NCBI GenBank assembly: GCA_025786725.1
Contig: JAHLTZ010000016.1
Location: 248,001 to 312,000, forward strand
Source: Syncephalis fuscata
Taxonomy: Eukaryota; Zoopagomycota; Zoopagomycetes; Zoopagales; Piptocephalidaceae
DNA length: 64,000 nucleotides
Direction of reading: 5' to 3'
Within the stretch, counting starts at the first letter, position 1, and every line of letters starts with the position of its first letter. Of this stretch, positions 22,924 through 36,829 are shown in pieces. The notes under the pieces are model-generated. The model was not told the origin of the DNA. It searched no databases and worked only from the letters and a program-made list of their open reading frames with translations. Position numbers and translations under genes: made by a program.

Positions 22924-25900
22924 ATGAAGCGTAAGCGTAGCATTAACAATAGTGCAAACCCATTTTTTTCTGCTTCCGGCACCAACGATGACGAGGATAG
23001 CACTACTACTATGACGGAAGCATGGCAGGTTAACTTATTGGATGAGGACGCAACACAGCGTATTGACATGCGACAGGTTAATGCTGCATCAGCTGCTGTT
23101 CGTCAACAACAGTCGACAACAACAACTAGCTCAACGACATTTGCGTCTGTAAATCAAGATTCACAATCTACTCGTTTATTAAAAGTAGAAACTTTAGCGA
23201 ATCTCAAAGCTGAATCTATAGTAAGTTATTGGCTATTCGTTCATTTTGTTTACAAAAACACCACCAACCATTTAAATAATATATGATTTTAAAACTAATA
23301 TATTGTATATCCGCACATTTAAACTACAGAATACAGCTGAGAATGAACCTCAGTGCCGTATAATTGCTTCCAATGAAGCTATTGGTTGTATTGTTGGTAC
23401 ACAAGTACATCTATTCAATGCCGATTGTACAGTTCATGAGGCGGCAATTACATTAGGTTGGTTAGATTTTATTGATTCATTTGTATAATATTTAACTAAT
23501 GTTTATATCTAATTATTTGCATGTTGTTTTTTCTAGATTGTCGACCAGAATTAGCCGCGTTTAGTAACGATGCGCGATTTTTGGTAGTAGCGGATCAATT
23601 AGGATCAATTCATTTCATTCATAGATTGTCGCGTTCTGTTGTTTATTCTCAAGCTGTAGAGGATGTGACGGTACATAAATGTGATTCTACATTTTCTGCT
23701 CTAGTTTTTGGCTGTTCTAAAGGGTAAATAGGGTGTATTAGCCATAATCTATGTATTAAACAATAGAATGTTATATATAGCTACTATGACGACGAAAACA
23801 ATACAAATAATGATACTCTAGAGTCGCTGTTTATTGTATATAACAAGACACATATGCTATGTTTAGAAAACGTGGATTTTAAACAATTAGACGTTGCAAT
23901 TCAAGCACAGAATAGTCCAGATATACAAAAGGTAAACAATAGCATTGCCACATGATATATAATTATAAACAGATGTATTAGATTAAAGGGAATATAACAA
24001 CGATTAGCATTGATTTATCTACACAACACAACAATGTTTATGACGTAATACAATATAAATCCAATTTTATTGTTACAGGCAATGGTATTAGTAATTAGAT
24101 TGATGTTAATCGCTCATTAATCAATTAATATAATAGGCCAATCAGTAGTATCTGTATGGGATTGTTTATCAAATACATCAACCACACCAAATATACCTGT
24201 TCTACGTAATGCTATTGGAACTGAAAAGTATTTAACGGGAGCTCAACGAGTATTAATGAGTCCATCCGGTCATCATCTTATATTACTTGACAATAAGGGC
24301 CGGCTCTCTGTATTTCACTTTCCTACGTATGTTAATGAGTACTGGGATACACAATAGTAGAGTTAACACTTATATATAGCTTAATCCAATTGGGATCATT
24401 TGAAGATTACGTATTTGATAACATTTCATTTACTGGTCTTTATCCACAAGATCACTATCCATTTACGATACTGGCCATTACTAAACAGGATACACAACGA
24501 TATATATGTATCGTTGATGTACCAGGATTCACTATTAAGCAGCAGCTGACTGTAGCACACCATTGCTGGTTAGCTGAACAAGCATTTTCACGAAGGGTAA
24601 GTAATAGCAATATAAATATAATATATAGCCATTTAAGTTATCAATGACTATTATTGTGGTCTTTAGAATGATATCATGTTTATAGAATTGGATCAGTCAC
24701 AATCTATAAAGTAAGTTTTATTACTATTATGTATTATACAAGTTACTATAGCATTGTAGATCGTTAGTACCATCATTACATATTCGAAGTCTATCAGAAA
24801 CAGTACCCATATCTCGTTTCCAACAATTACTACGAAAACGGAAATACGACGATGCAAAACAGTGGGCCCAATTACACCAATTAGATGTCAATGTAAGGTT
24901 AACACTAACGTTATTAATAATTAACTAACTGGTGTTTTAATTAGATGATAGTGCAGTATCGATTGGAACATTATGTGTCGAATGATAACAACAACTCATC
25001 TAATTCTATCCATACATCGATAGTTATTAAAGCAAATGAAGCACAACTAATACTTTCAGACTTGAACTCTCTTCAAGTAAGTTATTATTATACCTGATAT
25101 TAATGATAGTGTAAAGGCGTAGTTTTATTAATATATATGATATATACATATAGGATATATCCTACGGTATCACATTCTGTATTCATGCCCATACAGAAAC
25201 CGTGGAAATGACACAACAATTACTTGAATGGGCACAGTCCAAATGTTCAATACTTATAGAAACAAATAAGCATCGACTATCTAAGGATATAAACATATTA
25301 ATTGAACAACTACATAATACATTGAATCGATGGGGTACTTGGCAGTATATTAGACCATTTACATCAAATAGCAATCAAGTAGAAGGCGAAAAAGAAACGT
25401 TTTCCTCTACTCAATGGCATCAATTTCGATCTAGTAATTTAGCAAAACAATTAGGCCATTGTTTTAAACAAGATCAAATAGAAATGGCATCCATCATATG
25501 GCGTCGACATCATCAAGGTAATACTACTACAACTTTATTAAAAATATAGCTATTATAAGCGGTTTAATTGTTTTATTGTTTAGAATTTCACTCAATAGCT
25601 GATAAAGTAGTCGATTGCTTAAACGAAATGTCAGACAACACACTGTTATCTGGGCGATTATGGCTACAAGATCAAGTATTACCATGGTTAATACAAAATA
25701 CCAATAATATGTATGTAACATATAGATATGGATATATAAATGTAGATAAGCAACTTATTAATATAAACTATTTTAGTTTATCTTTATATCAATGGCTGGA
25801 GAAACGAGCTCGTCGTATCGAATTGTATGATGGACGACCACATCGAGCATTGGACGTAATGAGACTAACTGCAACTACACGATTCGATGAGAATCACAGT

Positions 25901-28900
25901 TGTCAGGGTCAATTATTGAATCTAACACCGCATCATTATGTACAACAAGTAACTCATACATCATTTCCATTAATATTGGATGTACATACAGAAAACAAGG
26001 ATAAACTAAAGGGGATCAATCGATCTGATAAATCTATTTCGTTATTTTATCATCAATTACTAGATCGATACTATTTATGGGTAAATATTGTTTGATATTA
26101 TCAATGTTATTATATTACTAAGTATTGGCATTATTTTAGACAGAGTTAAATATTCAATTGACTCCCAATGATTATAATCAAAAAACGCCATTAGAAATTG
26201 GTACGTTTTATATTTGAACCACACAATTGATTAAAACAACATATATATAAATAATAGGATTATTACTATTAACTAGAGTTCAATGGGCGGATTCACTTAT
26301 TGAAGCGATTGAGCAGCAACTAATTCCATATGCTAAAAAGCATCAATTATGTGCATCTACAATTCTATGCGATTATATGATGAATTAATGACTAATCAGC
26401 TGATGGTAAGAACGAAGAATAGTATAATATTGTCAATACTTATAATCATTATTTATAGACTGGTCTACATTTGTATTAATCGTTATGCAATGGATGCCAA
26501 TACCAGATCTACGAGAAGATGTTATTCTTGAATGGATGCGTCATTTATCTATACCGTGGTCTAAGACTGCAGATCAATTATTGACAAGAATACTCGCTCC
26601 ACTGTCTTGTGAGCCTGATATGGGATCTAGTGTACGGGAACAGTATCGCCTGTTATTACTTCGCCGTCGTCTATTGTCCTACGGTCTATGTGAAGTCAAT
26701 TTGGCTGATTTATCCTTTATACGACGCAAGTAATAAGCAATATAATATATATGTATATATTAACTATCCTATAGGCATTGTATTTTATATTGCACGACAA
26801 GTTAATAGAAAAGATGCATTAGATGATGCATTAGAGGTAATATATTATACAATTACTGTAATAATGACTAAATATACTAATTGTTTAGATGACTCATATC
26901 TATCATCATTTACGTCGACATCATGTGTATATTGAATCTATGCAAGCTTATTGTGAAGCCGATATGCCAGATGAAGCAATATCTGTATATCAACGTATAT
27001 TACAAGAATATAATATACAAGAGAATAAAGAGTCAAGGTAATACTTATATAGCATTTAATACTACTACTACTACTACTACTAATAATAATAATAATAATA
27101 GTGATGTTGATCCATGGACGATTGGTGAAGAAATGGTCTACTGGTTAATGGATCAAATAGAAGGTAATATCAATTGAATACAAATAACTAACTAATTAAT
27201 ACTTAATAATTAATAATTAGATAAAAATGTGCATCAAATGAATTTAACCCATCAACACACATTGTTATTAATAACCAGTCAAATTATTGATCATGCCTTA
27301 AATACACTTAATCCATTTAATACTATGGATACTACACGGCCTATGTCACTTAAAAGTATTATACAGATGGAAACACTTATTGATGTGCAACGATCATTGA
27401 CATTAATGAAAGCGTTTAATATCTGCATATCACCTCGAACATTAACAACTTTGGAGGCACGAACTAAATTATTACACGAATCAATTGACAAGGTAATATC
27501 TTTTAAATACAATAACCATCAATAATTAATATATTGATATTAATATAGATGTCATTAGTAGAAATTGAAAGGTATAACAATTAATATACATACTACAATA
27601 GCTTATTCTATAATTAGATTAGGAGATATCCTGAAAATAGATCGATGGGAAGTAAGAATAGTATGGATGATCAATCAAGTACAGACGGATGTGAAGAAAA
27701 GCAATACAATGGCCACTATACTATGGATGATAAAGGATCTGTTAATGGAAACGACAGTATCAGCTAATGTATGGCATTATTCAAGTCAATTAATCAAGTA
27801 TATTATAATCGTATTAAATAAGACACAAGATACAACAGATGGACAATTATTTAATATGGGACAGGTTAGAAAGGATAAATATATTAATAATAGTTACATC
27901 TAACTATATTTATTAGATTATGGATCAACTCTTCCTACTATGTCAAAGACAAATTATTCATTGTTCTCCTATGGATATTCAAGATATCTTGGATCAATTC
28001 TCTCGGTATGAGTTACTTTACAATGTATTTATTCAAACAGATCAGGGAGAATATGCCAGTGCTGTACAAAAGACCCCCAGTTCTTCTACTACAAAAGGTA
28101 TATTAACAACAAGTAATATAAATGTTATTGATAATAGTGAAACCATTAGAATCTATCGAAACAGTGGCCGTAACACGATCTTTAAATACAAGAATGAAAC
28201 AATCTCCATTATTATCATCAAAACAGCAAATGTCTTCACTTATGATACTATTATTTGAAAGTTATTTTATTGATAATCATCTTGTTATGGAAGTATCAAC
28301 GACGTTGAACAAAGCAGTTAAAGTATTAGAAGGAACAACAACAGCAAAAAGTTCTACTTCCATGCATCTAGTAAGTATTTATCTTATTATTTAACCTATC
28401 ATAACACTATGTATATAGGGAGTAGTCAATAAGGGTAAATCATTGGCTATAGATAATACTATTGTAAAATACTGTTCGAATAAGAATATTGAAGCTATAC
28501 ACGATTTATTACAGTATCTACAAGAACATCGATCATTACAACAAGCTATACGATTATTAGTATGGTCATTGATTAAACATCATCGATTGACAAAGTATGA
28601 AGGTGAACAAGATAAAAATGCTGAATCATGTAAATTATGGGAGAAAACATTAAATGTACAACTATTTCAATCATTAGTGAAATTAACTGCACAAAAGGTA
28701 ACTAGATTAGATATAAACAATTAATGTTGATACTGTTATTAATTGTTATTAGATACTAAATGCTAAAATGGCCCATGCTTCATTGGCTATGGCCTATTTA
28801 ACAACACTGCCTCAAGAAATAGCCTTTGATGTATTTAGAGTAAGTTGATTCATTATATATAGACTGTTGTTACTGAAAATACTACAAATTAGACAAGTTT

Positions 28901-31900
28901 AGCCAGTGTTGGTACACAATATGACCGATTAGCAAGACTGTCTACTCTTGGTGTCTTGTGTGCATTACAGTGGAAACAACGTACATTTATGGTTGACTGT
29001 CGACAACTGTCTATGAATGCTTATTGGTGGCGGCAATTCCAATTACTAGGTATTGAATTCAGTGATAGCGCTTTTAGAGCAAGTCATACTACAGGTGATT
29101 ATCAACAAACATTATTGCCTCAATTGTTTGAGAAGACAGGAGATATTTCAACTATATTAGAATATGCTGCTGCTTATCGTATTAATGGTAAGATAGATGA
29201 TTAAATAGTATGAGCAATAGTAATTGTACTAACACTATTTATCATTAGAGGATGAAGCATGTCTTCTATGTATTCAAACGTTATTACTAGACGATAAAAT
29301 GACGATTGATGCAAATCGATTAAGCATAATAATAGCTCAAATTGAAAATAAGTCAAAGTTGATTGATTGGTTAGAAACTCGGTGTATTCCATCTATTTCA
29401 GCATTTGATTATCCTCGTGAGTGCTAATTGTAACAAATTAGATAACTATTAATACAGTAATATAATGATAACAATAGGACTACAATTAATCTATAACCAA
29501 ATTATTCAACTGGATTCTAGTCATGAAAGGGCTAAAAAAGCAAATATGATACTTCCCTGCTTATCTGACTATGAACGACGTTGGTATTCCACCAATACTA
29601 ATACTAAACTATCAATGAGAGTAAAAGGTATAATAACCGCTATTTTGTACGATTTATTAATAAATGTAATAGATAACGAACAACAATTATCTTTAAGACA
29701 ATTAACAACAACAACAACAACAACTGCAATACGTATCTCATTTCATGATTTAATGCAAGATGCTTGGTCTACACTTTTACCTATTATTAATGAACGTAAT
29801 ATACATTCATTATTGCCATTATACTTGCCACTTCAACTATCATCGGATCAATTTTATGTTGTAGCCATAGTAAGTATTTATTAGTTTAATAGAATGTTAT
29901 TACTAATTTATTTATAGCAATCAATTATATCGACTACTACAGATCACCAGTCAGATAAAAGAGTAGCAGACTTGTATTCATCAATTTCGTTATTTGATCG
30001 AATTAGTAATCTTTTAATGAAAATTCAGGATCAAGCACTAACAATTGATTTAATAAAACAAGTCATCAACAGTAATATTTATACTAAACAAAATGACGAC
30101 GATAAAATCCAGATACTTACTTTGGCTTGTTCTTTAGCCGAACAATTAGTGGTAAGTAATCTTTTATATATATATTATATTATATTATATTAACTAATTC
30201 TATATAGCAAAATATACCAACAACATCAACTACATCCATTGAAAAGGCCAAGAATGAACTATTAGCATTACAAGATCAATTGAGTCAATGTAGAATTAAA
30301 GCAATTATCAATACGATTGGATGGTCCAAGATAACTACACTCGATATTCATTTATCAAATCCTCAACAATTAATTAAGGAAATCTATAGTTTGAACAAAG
30401 AATTGGCTATAATATTATCTGATAAACAGTGGAGTGAAGATATATCATCTACTAAGGAAGCCATTGATACATTGGTTAATGGTATTTGTAAGGAGTATCA
30501 ATTAATCGTGATAAATTATTACAGCAATTAATGATGGTATGTATTATAATAATTATAGTTTTTGTATTTAATATTTAATAATAATATTATTATTAATATT
30601 AATAGGATTGGTTAAAAGAGCCATTAACCCAATCTAATACGCTTGTTTCATCTCAATTACTATCGGCATGGATGCAGGCAAATTATACATTGTTATTATT
30701 ATTATTATTATTATTACGTATACTGTCAATTTACTAAATAACCGAATTAGATGGCCAGTCATACAGCAACATCAGAGCAAACATTGCAGGAAAGATTAAC
30801 ACTATTAATGCGTACAAGTATGTACGATAAACGTGTAAATTATTTATTGAAATTTGCCTATCAAGTAAGTGTAGACGGATTATGTATTATGAATCCACGT
30901 TTATAATAGCATTATTATAATAGCCTTCACATAAAATATCTACGGTTGCTCGTATACGTGCATTATCCATTCTAATGAATGTTGCTCATCCTCAAGCTAT
31001 TAGTAAAGTTCATCGATACGATGATGTTCGGTAAGATGAATGATTAACAGAACAAATAAGCCAATACTAATAACATTAATAATAATAGAGAATATCTACA
31101 CTTGTTGCTATACATGTTAGATTTTGAAGATTTACGTATTTCACAATCATTAAAAGAATTTCACGCTTGTGATAAATTGTCACTTGCTCGATCTCTATGG
31201 GTTACCCATCAACATGATTTAAAGGCCGTACAATTGATTTGTAATCTATGTTTGGATTTCAAATTAAAGGATATTTCATTATGGGAACAGCTATTAACTA
31301 GATTATTACAATCACGTGAAGTAAGTAATAATACAGTAATAAATTATCTAATACTAATACTATAAAGATTGATTATTTAATTCGAGTATTTGAAGATATT
31401 GAGGCTGTATCTTTATTAGCACCACTTCCAATAATGGCAACCATTCGAGATGGACTTTTACATGCTTTAATTGACGTATTAGCCAGCTCAGATCAAGGTA
31501 AATAATGATTGATATATTGTTATTAGTTGTAATCTATACAATAATTAATATTTGCTTATATTCATAGACAATACACGTATTACTAATGAAATACGTCTTA
31601 TGGCCTTAATACATCGACTACCAGGATTAATAGACGAGACAAGTGTTATACGTATTCTTAATCATGCACAAGAAACATTATCAGCATAGTCTTTCTACGA
31701 CTTGTTGCGTGTTTTCCTAACATATCAGTAATAGCCCAAAGACGCAAGGTAATGACACATGTAAATAATATATATATATACACACTATATTAATCACTTA
31801 TTAGACAACTGTACTTGACTTGTTACCTAATGATATAATTACACTATTACAATCACTTGAGGAAACAAATCATAATGACAATTTACCATTGAAAGCATCT

Positions 31901-32376
31901 AACTATAGTTATATGGTATCAATTAAGGTATGAATTATAAATTAGATGTATTTTATTTATTTATCCTATTATTCTATTATTTATTAGTCATTACAAGAAG
32001 ATATATTTGACCGTATTGATAATGAGGCTCTTTATGGCCAATTAACTCGTATACCTAATTTTGCTACTATTTGGCTGCGTCCATTGGTCGATTTTCTCGT
32101 TCGTCATGATCGTTTAGATCGGGCCTTAACGACTGCCATTAATATGGGCATGACGGGTGTGGCAAGAGCCGCAGTCAATATGTATTATGCCCAATACAAT
32201 ATTGAAGAAGATCGACGTATTTATTTATCAGCCCATACAATAGACGGCACATCATCATCAGACTCATTAGATCCATTGGAGGTAAGTCTATTTATATATA
32301 TTTTTATATATAATCTAATGTATCACTTGTTTAGATCTACATGTATATTCATAAATTGGATGAAACTATTTGTTAA
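22924..32376 (+). CDS. Rod/KNTC1-like kinetochore protein (RZZ complex subunit), very intron-rich
   Basis: One gene of several dozen exons, most introns 40-60 nt (GTAAGT...TAG). It starts MKRKRSINNSANPFF and ends with a small exon (IYMYIHKLDETIC). The N-terminal part reads as a WD-like beta-propeller with GSIHFIHRLSRSVVYSQA and a VWDCL blade. A long helical solenoid follows. Segments that align in order with animal Rod include FQQLLRKRKYDDAKQWAQ, LRRRLLSYGLCEVNLADL, GDISTILEYAAAY and ICNLCLDFKLKDISLWEQLL. Rod with Zw10 and Zwilch recruits dynein and checkpoint proteins to kinetochores. The related NBAS/Sec39 tethering proteins share architecture, but these C-terminal motifs favour Rod. Exon ends are only partly resolved. 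The frame appears to lose one base near 26371-26390 and again near 31678-31692. A (Thr)n(Asn)n tract is coded at 27061-27103. Confidence 0.82.
27061..27103 (+). repeat. coding ACT/AAT microsatellite
   Basis: Seven ACT units followed by six AAT units, in frame within the Rod-like gene, encode Thr then Asn runs. The tract is probably length-polymorphic. Confidence 0.85.
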
Positions 32377-32451
32377 TTAAATTTGATTGATTTAAATTAA
32401 AATAATGTATCGTTTATAGATTCATTGTGTTTGCGTACAAAGAATTAGAGA

Positions 32452-33251
32452 TTAACCGCGTCTGCGCACATAGAATTCATGGGCCAGTTGATGGATTTGT
32501 GGTGGATACGGCGAAGGAACCTCTGTACGTCCAGGTCGCACGACTGGTTCACGTAGAAAGATGGCCGAACAGGTGGCATAATCTACTTCAAGATAGTCAG
32601 GCAGAAAGTGGAATGGCTGGCTATAAGGTTGTGGCGTATAAGTATGTGGTTCTTTGGGTGATTCACCGGCTTTTAGCATTGGAATAGCATTTGGATCAAC
32701 TGTAATCATATCGCCATCTTTTAACTTGTATGATGGATAAATCATCTAATATAAATACATTTAATTAGAAATACTTATTAGTAATAGTAGTAATTTACCT
32801 TTTTCTCATTAACTTGCACTGAACCATGTCGGATCATTTGACGTGCACTCATAACACTGGGTGCAAATAGACAGCGGAATATGGCCACTTCCAGTCGACG
32901 TTCTAGCTCGGCAAAGGTTAGGGAAGCTGCCATAGTTGATACACTAGGTAGTGGTGGGGCATTAGGAGCACGGTTTACTGGATTCTCAAGTGCTGGTGCT
33001 TGTACGTCGCCGGCATAGCCAGTAGGTAACCAGCGACCACCTTGATTAAATAATCGCTGCCAACGACGTTCCGTTATATGATCACCATGATAGCCGCGTG
33101 TTAATCGCTTTGCCTCCCAGCGCTGTTGGTAAAGCGTCTTTCGTCCTGTTTGAGGTGGCAATTCTCGACTAGCCAAATTGTATAGATTATATTTATTCCA
33201 TGACATGCGGATCAGCCCGCGAGCTACACTAAATGGAGCGCGATGTCGCAT
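32452..33251 (-). CDS. NAM9: mitochondrial small-subunit ribosomal protein uS4m (Nam9-like)
   Basis: Two exons (32799-33251, 32452-32745) give 248 residues. It has the uS4 layout: a basic N-terminus (MRHRAPFSVARGL, WNKYNLYNLASRELPP), then the S4 RNA-binding domain. The domain runs from ELERRLEVAIFRCLFAPSV and ARQMIRHGSVQVNEKK to YKLKDGDMITVDP. A C-terminal Pro/Tyr-rich extension matches fungal mitochondrial Nam9 proteins and not cytosolic uS4. It acts early in assembly of the mitochondrial 37S subunit. I start at ATG MRHRAP; codons upstream are in frame but lack an ATG and would add a Val-rich run. It is convergent with the Rod-like gene, with fewer than 80 bases between stop codons. Confidence 0.88.
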
Positions 33252-33633
33252 TCTTATCACGTAGCAATAGGCAAAAGAAGCAACAACAGCAACTACTACT
33301 ACCACTACTACAGTGCCAGGTAAAAAGATCTAACGACAATAGTAACTCACGCCTATATAAATATAAATATAAATATAGTTATATAAATATAGTTATATAG
33401 GTGTATGAAAAGTAGTGACGAAAGAATAAGAAAAAACGATTTGTACACAAATTTGATAACTACGCGTCTATAGTGGACATTAGTAGTTAATAATAGTTAT
33501 AATTACACTTCTCATCGGTAATTCAAATGTGTAATGAATTTAAATTAAAAAAATAAAAAGTTTGCTTCTTTTTTTGTTGTTACCATTTGCCCATCGTTTA
33601 TAGGACTTTTTTCGTTAGTATATCCAAGTTACT
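33252..33633. promoter_or_regulatory. bidirectional promoter between uS4m and zuotin
   Basis: The region of 382 bases separates divergent start codons. It includes an ATATAA-rich repeat near 33358-33400 and pyrimidine-rich DNA (CTTCTTTTTTTG) ahead of the zuotin ATG. No ORF of note. Confidence 0.5.
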
Positions 33634-35512
33634 ATGTCGGCAACTACTGCCCATGCACCCATTGCGGTGAAGCCTATCACCGATGAAGCTGTTGTAGAAG
33701 GATTTGAACGTCTAGATAATAACACTGCCGTCATCACAGGTAGATAAAACTTAACATTTATTAAATCAAGTAATATTAACACTATTATACCATGGCAATT
33801 AAATAGCACCATGTGTTCATGATATTGAACCAGTGGGTACAACCTTTTTGCAAATGTTGCAACGCCGCACATTTGGTGTAGCACTTGAAGAAGCTCTACT
33901 GCAGGTGGCTGACCAAGAGGCCCTTGATGACGATGCCGACGATGACGCTAATGATGCAGATGCTGTGGCATCAGATGAAGACGAGGTGACACCGGAACTG
34001 ATGCATTTGGATCTAAGTGAATGGAAGAAGCATGACCATTATGCCATCATTGGATTGCGTAAATTGCGTTCCCATGCCACAGAGACACAACTACGTAATG
34101 CTTACCGCCGTCGAGTACTTAAATACCATCCGGATAAAAAGGCACAAAGTGGTGACCAAAAGAAAAGTAAAATTTCTAAAGAAGATGACCATTTCTTCAA
34201 ATGTGTACAGAAATCCTATGAATTGCTATCCGATCCAGTACGCCGCCGTCAATACGATTCGGTTGATGCTGCCTATTCTGATGAAATACCCGAAAAAAGC
34301 GATAAGACAAACTTTTACGAACTATACGGACCGGTATTTGAGCGTGAATCACGCTTTTCCAAAGTACATGCAGTGCCTAAACTTGGCAATGCCGACACTG
34401 CACAAGAGGAAATCGACCGATTCTATTCATTCTGGTACAGCTTTGATTCATGGCGTTCCTTTGAATTTATGGACAAAGAAGACGTTGAATCGGCCGAAAA
34501 CCGTGACGAAAAGCGCTGGCTTGAACGCCAGAATCGTGAAGAGCGTACAAAGTTGAAGCGTGAAGATACCGCACGTGTACGCCGCCTTGTCGACCAAGCA
34601 TTTAAAAAGGATCCACGTATCAAGAAGTTCAAAGAAGCGAAGAAGCAGGAACAGGAAGCGAAAAAGAACGCAAGGGAAACGGCCGCTCGTGAGGCAAAGG
34701 AAGCAGAGGAACGGGCCCGTGAAGAAGAACGACTAGCTAAAGAGCGTGCCGAAGCCGACGAGAAGGAGCGATCTGTGCAGCAAAAGAAACAACGTGAAGC
34801 TTTAAAGAATAAGCTACGTAAAGGCCGTAAAGCAGTTCGTACACTACTTAAGGTAAGTTAGAATAGTATAAATATTAAATGCTATTTTATCCGTTTATTA
34901 ATGTTTATCAATAATTTATTTTGTCCTCTTGGCATATATAATAGGAACGACCATTCGGCGTTGGTATGCTTAATGGCGAAACTGCATCCGAAACAAGCAT
35001 TGCTTTGCGTGATGTCCAACTCGATACACTTGTTGACAAGTTGGATGTCGATGCACTAATGGCATTAAAGGAAAGATTAGAAACAGAGACCAATGCGGCG
35101 CTATCACAGCAAGTAATTGAAGAATTGGTAAGTAATCGATTTATTTAAATGTGTTTAATACGAATTAATTACTAATGTGTAATTAGGCCTGCCGTTTTGT
35201 CTCTAACAATGAATTGACTGCCGAATCTTTGGACCGTCTTGTATCACGTAAGTTTTAAAGTCATTTATCATATCAATTATATAAATTAAATGCTTACATT
35301 GCTACATTAATTGATAGCTGAAATTCTTAGTGGACAGCAGCCAAAGACATCTGTTGTAAAAGAATTGCCTAAGAAAGAGCCAGTTGCAACAAAGAAGACA
35401 GCTGAATGGTCTACTGAAGAAATTGCTATTCTTATTAAAGCAGTTACTAAATTCCCTGGTGGAGCACGTCAGCGGTAAGTGGATTAAATAAATAATACGT
35501 ATATTGTATAGC

Positions 35513-35550
<38 letters not shown>

Positions 35551-36088
35551 TAGATGGGAAACCATTAGTGACTACGTAGCTGTACATAGTGGTCAAGCTG
35601 CTCGTACTAACGAAGAACTCATTGCCAAATCTAAAGAATTACAACGTGGTAAGTATAATAGCTTGTAAGTCATTATATTTTTTATTAATTATTCATCATT
35701 TATATATAGGTGCCACTGCTTTAAAGGGTGATACTATTCAAAATTTGCAATATTCAAAGAAGCACTCCGATACTCGTATTAACGATGAACCATCGCAACG
35801 CTTTGAAGGTGAAGGTCCATCTGTTAAACCGGTGACAGAGGCAGCAGATGCTACTGCTACTACTACTACTACTGCACCACAGCAGCAGAGCAAGCTGCTG
35901 CTACTTGGTCGCCTGAAGAGCAACAAAAACTTGAAGCTGCACTTAAACAATATCCAGCCAGTTGGAGCGGTGAAGGTGATCGTTGGGATATGATTACCGC
36001 TCAAGTTGCTGGACGTACCAAGCGTGAAGTAAAACTCCGAGTCAAGTTTTTAATGGAACAAATCAAGGCTAAAAAGGCTACTCAATAA
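33634..36088 (+). CDS. ZUO1: zuotin/DNAJC2 (ribosome-associated J-protein with SANT domains)
   Basis: Seven exons: 33634-33739, 33807-34852, 34945-35127, 35187-35247, 35318-35474, 35554-35648, 35710-36088. The J domain holds DHYAIIGL and the HPD motif (KYHPDKK). The zuotin homology part follows (FYELYGPVFERESRFS, FYSFWYSFDSWRSFEF), then a long charged helix rich in Lys/Glu/Arg/Ala. SANT 1 is EWSTEEIAILIKAVTKFPGG and SANT 2 is TWSPEEQQKLEAALKQYP. Such proteins sit at the ribosome exit with Ssz1/Ssb as the RAC chaperone; forms with SANT domains also act in chromatin. Exon lengths sum to 2027 nt, so one base is missing between about 35830 and 35900, in an ACT/CAG repeat. A rare GTGACA...GAG intron there could also restore the frame. 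Confidence 0.9.
35513..35550 (+). repeat. TAA microsatellite in a zuotin intron
   Basis: About 12 TAA units fill the 3' half of intron 5 and run directly into the TAG acceptor. Confidence 0.9.
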
Positions 36089-36316
36089 AGTTAAATCTTT
36101 TTTACTTGATATTATTAAATGTGTATAGTCAAATAGTTACATGACGAAATGTTACTTTGGCTCCCACATTTTGAGTTTTTAAAATAAAATCCGTTCCATC
36201 AGAGCCGTATCGTTGTTATATGCAACGTAGCTATATTATTTCCTATCAAATACTGTCAATAAATTGTTTTAAATAAACAATGTAACATACTATTTGATTT
36301 CATTGAAACATTGAGG

Positions 36317-36598
36317 TTAATCATTGTTGTTGTTGGCCATGCATAAAAAGATTGATCGAACATTAATAGAAGCCATACGATTGCAATTCCATGTCATTCC
36401 ACATTTGTTGTTATTGCATCTATGTACAGCATGAATTATTGCATCTAAATGGTCTGTTCTATTTTCTAATATTCTACTATTGCATTTTGGGCATATTTGT
36501 GATGTAAGATCAATATTAATATAATTAGTATAAATATTGTTTATTAAACAGCCACCTTCCATATAGTCAATCTGACTAAATAAATGGCATTTGAACAA
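36317..36598 (-). pseudogene. Fanzor/TnpB-type zinc-ribbon remnant
   Basis: The 93-codon frame reads DLTSQICPKCNSRI, then HAVHRCNNNKCGMTWNCNRM, then ASINVRSIF. The CPKC and CNNNKCG pairs form a complete four-Cys TnpB-type ribbon. The RuvC-III signature W-N-R-D-x-x-A-x-x-N-I is damaged: the Arg-Asp is replaced by Cys-Asn-Arg. Nothing of the rest of a nuclease is visible. It sits between two housekeeping genes and is independent of the fragment at 22257-22647, as sequence and state of decay differ. Confidence 0.65.
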
Positions 36599-36829
36599 TT
36601 AATATCATAATGACAATGTATATATATTAACGCAATAATAAAGATAACTAATTAATTACATTATTGTATTGCTAATTAAACATGAATTAATTAATATTAA
36701 ATATACCATCATACATGTTATAGTAATGAATGAATACTTAATTATATCTAAAGTGTTAAGAAAAAGAAGTGAGATGGATGAATAAAAATGTAACAGTCAA
36801 AGTACAATGGCACCAGTTACATAAATATT

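Noticed and set aside
34017-34556. 179-codon plus-strand ORF inside zuotin
   Set aside because: Alternative frame of exon 2 of zuotin, whose own frame has the J domain and zuotin motifs.
35822-35890. a possible GTGACA...AG intron to explain the zuotin frame change
   Set aside because: It can restore frame only with a weak donor and a GAG acceptor; kept as an alternative, not as the model.
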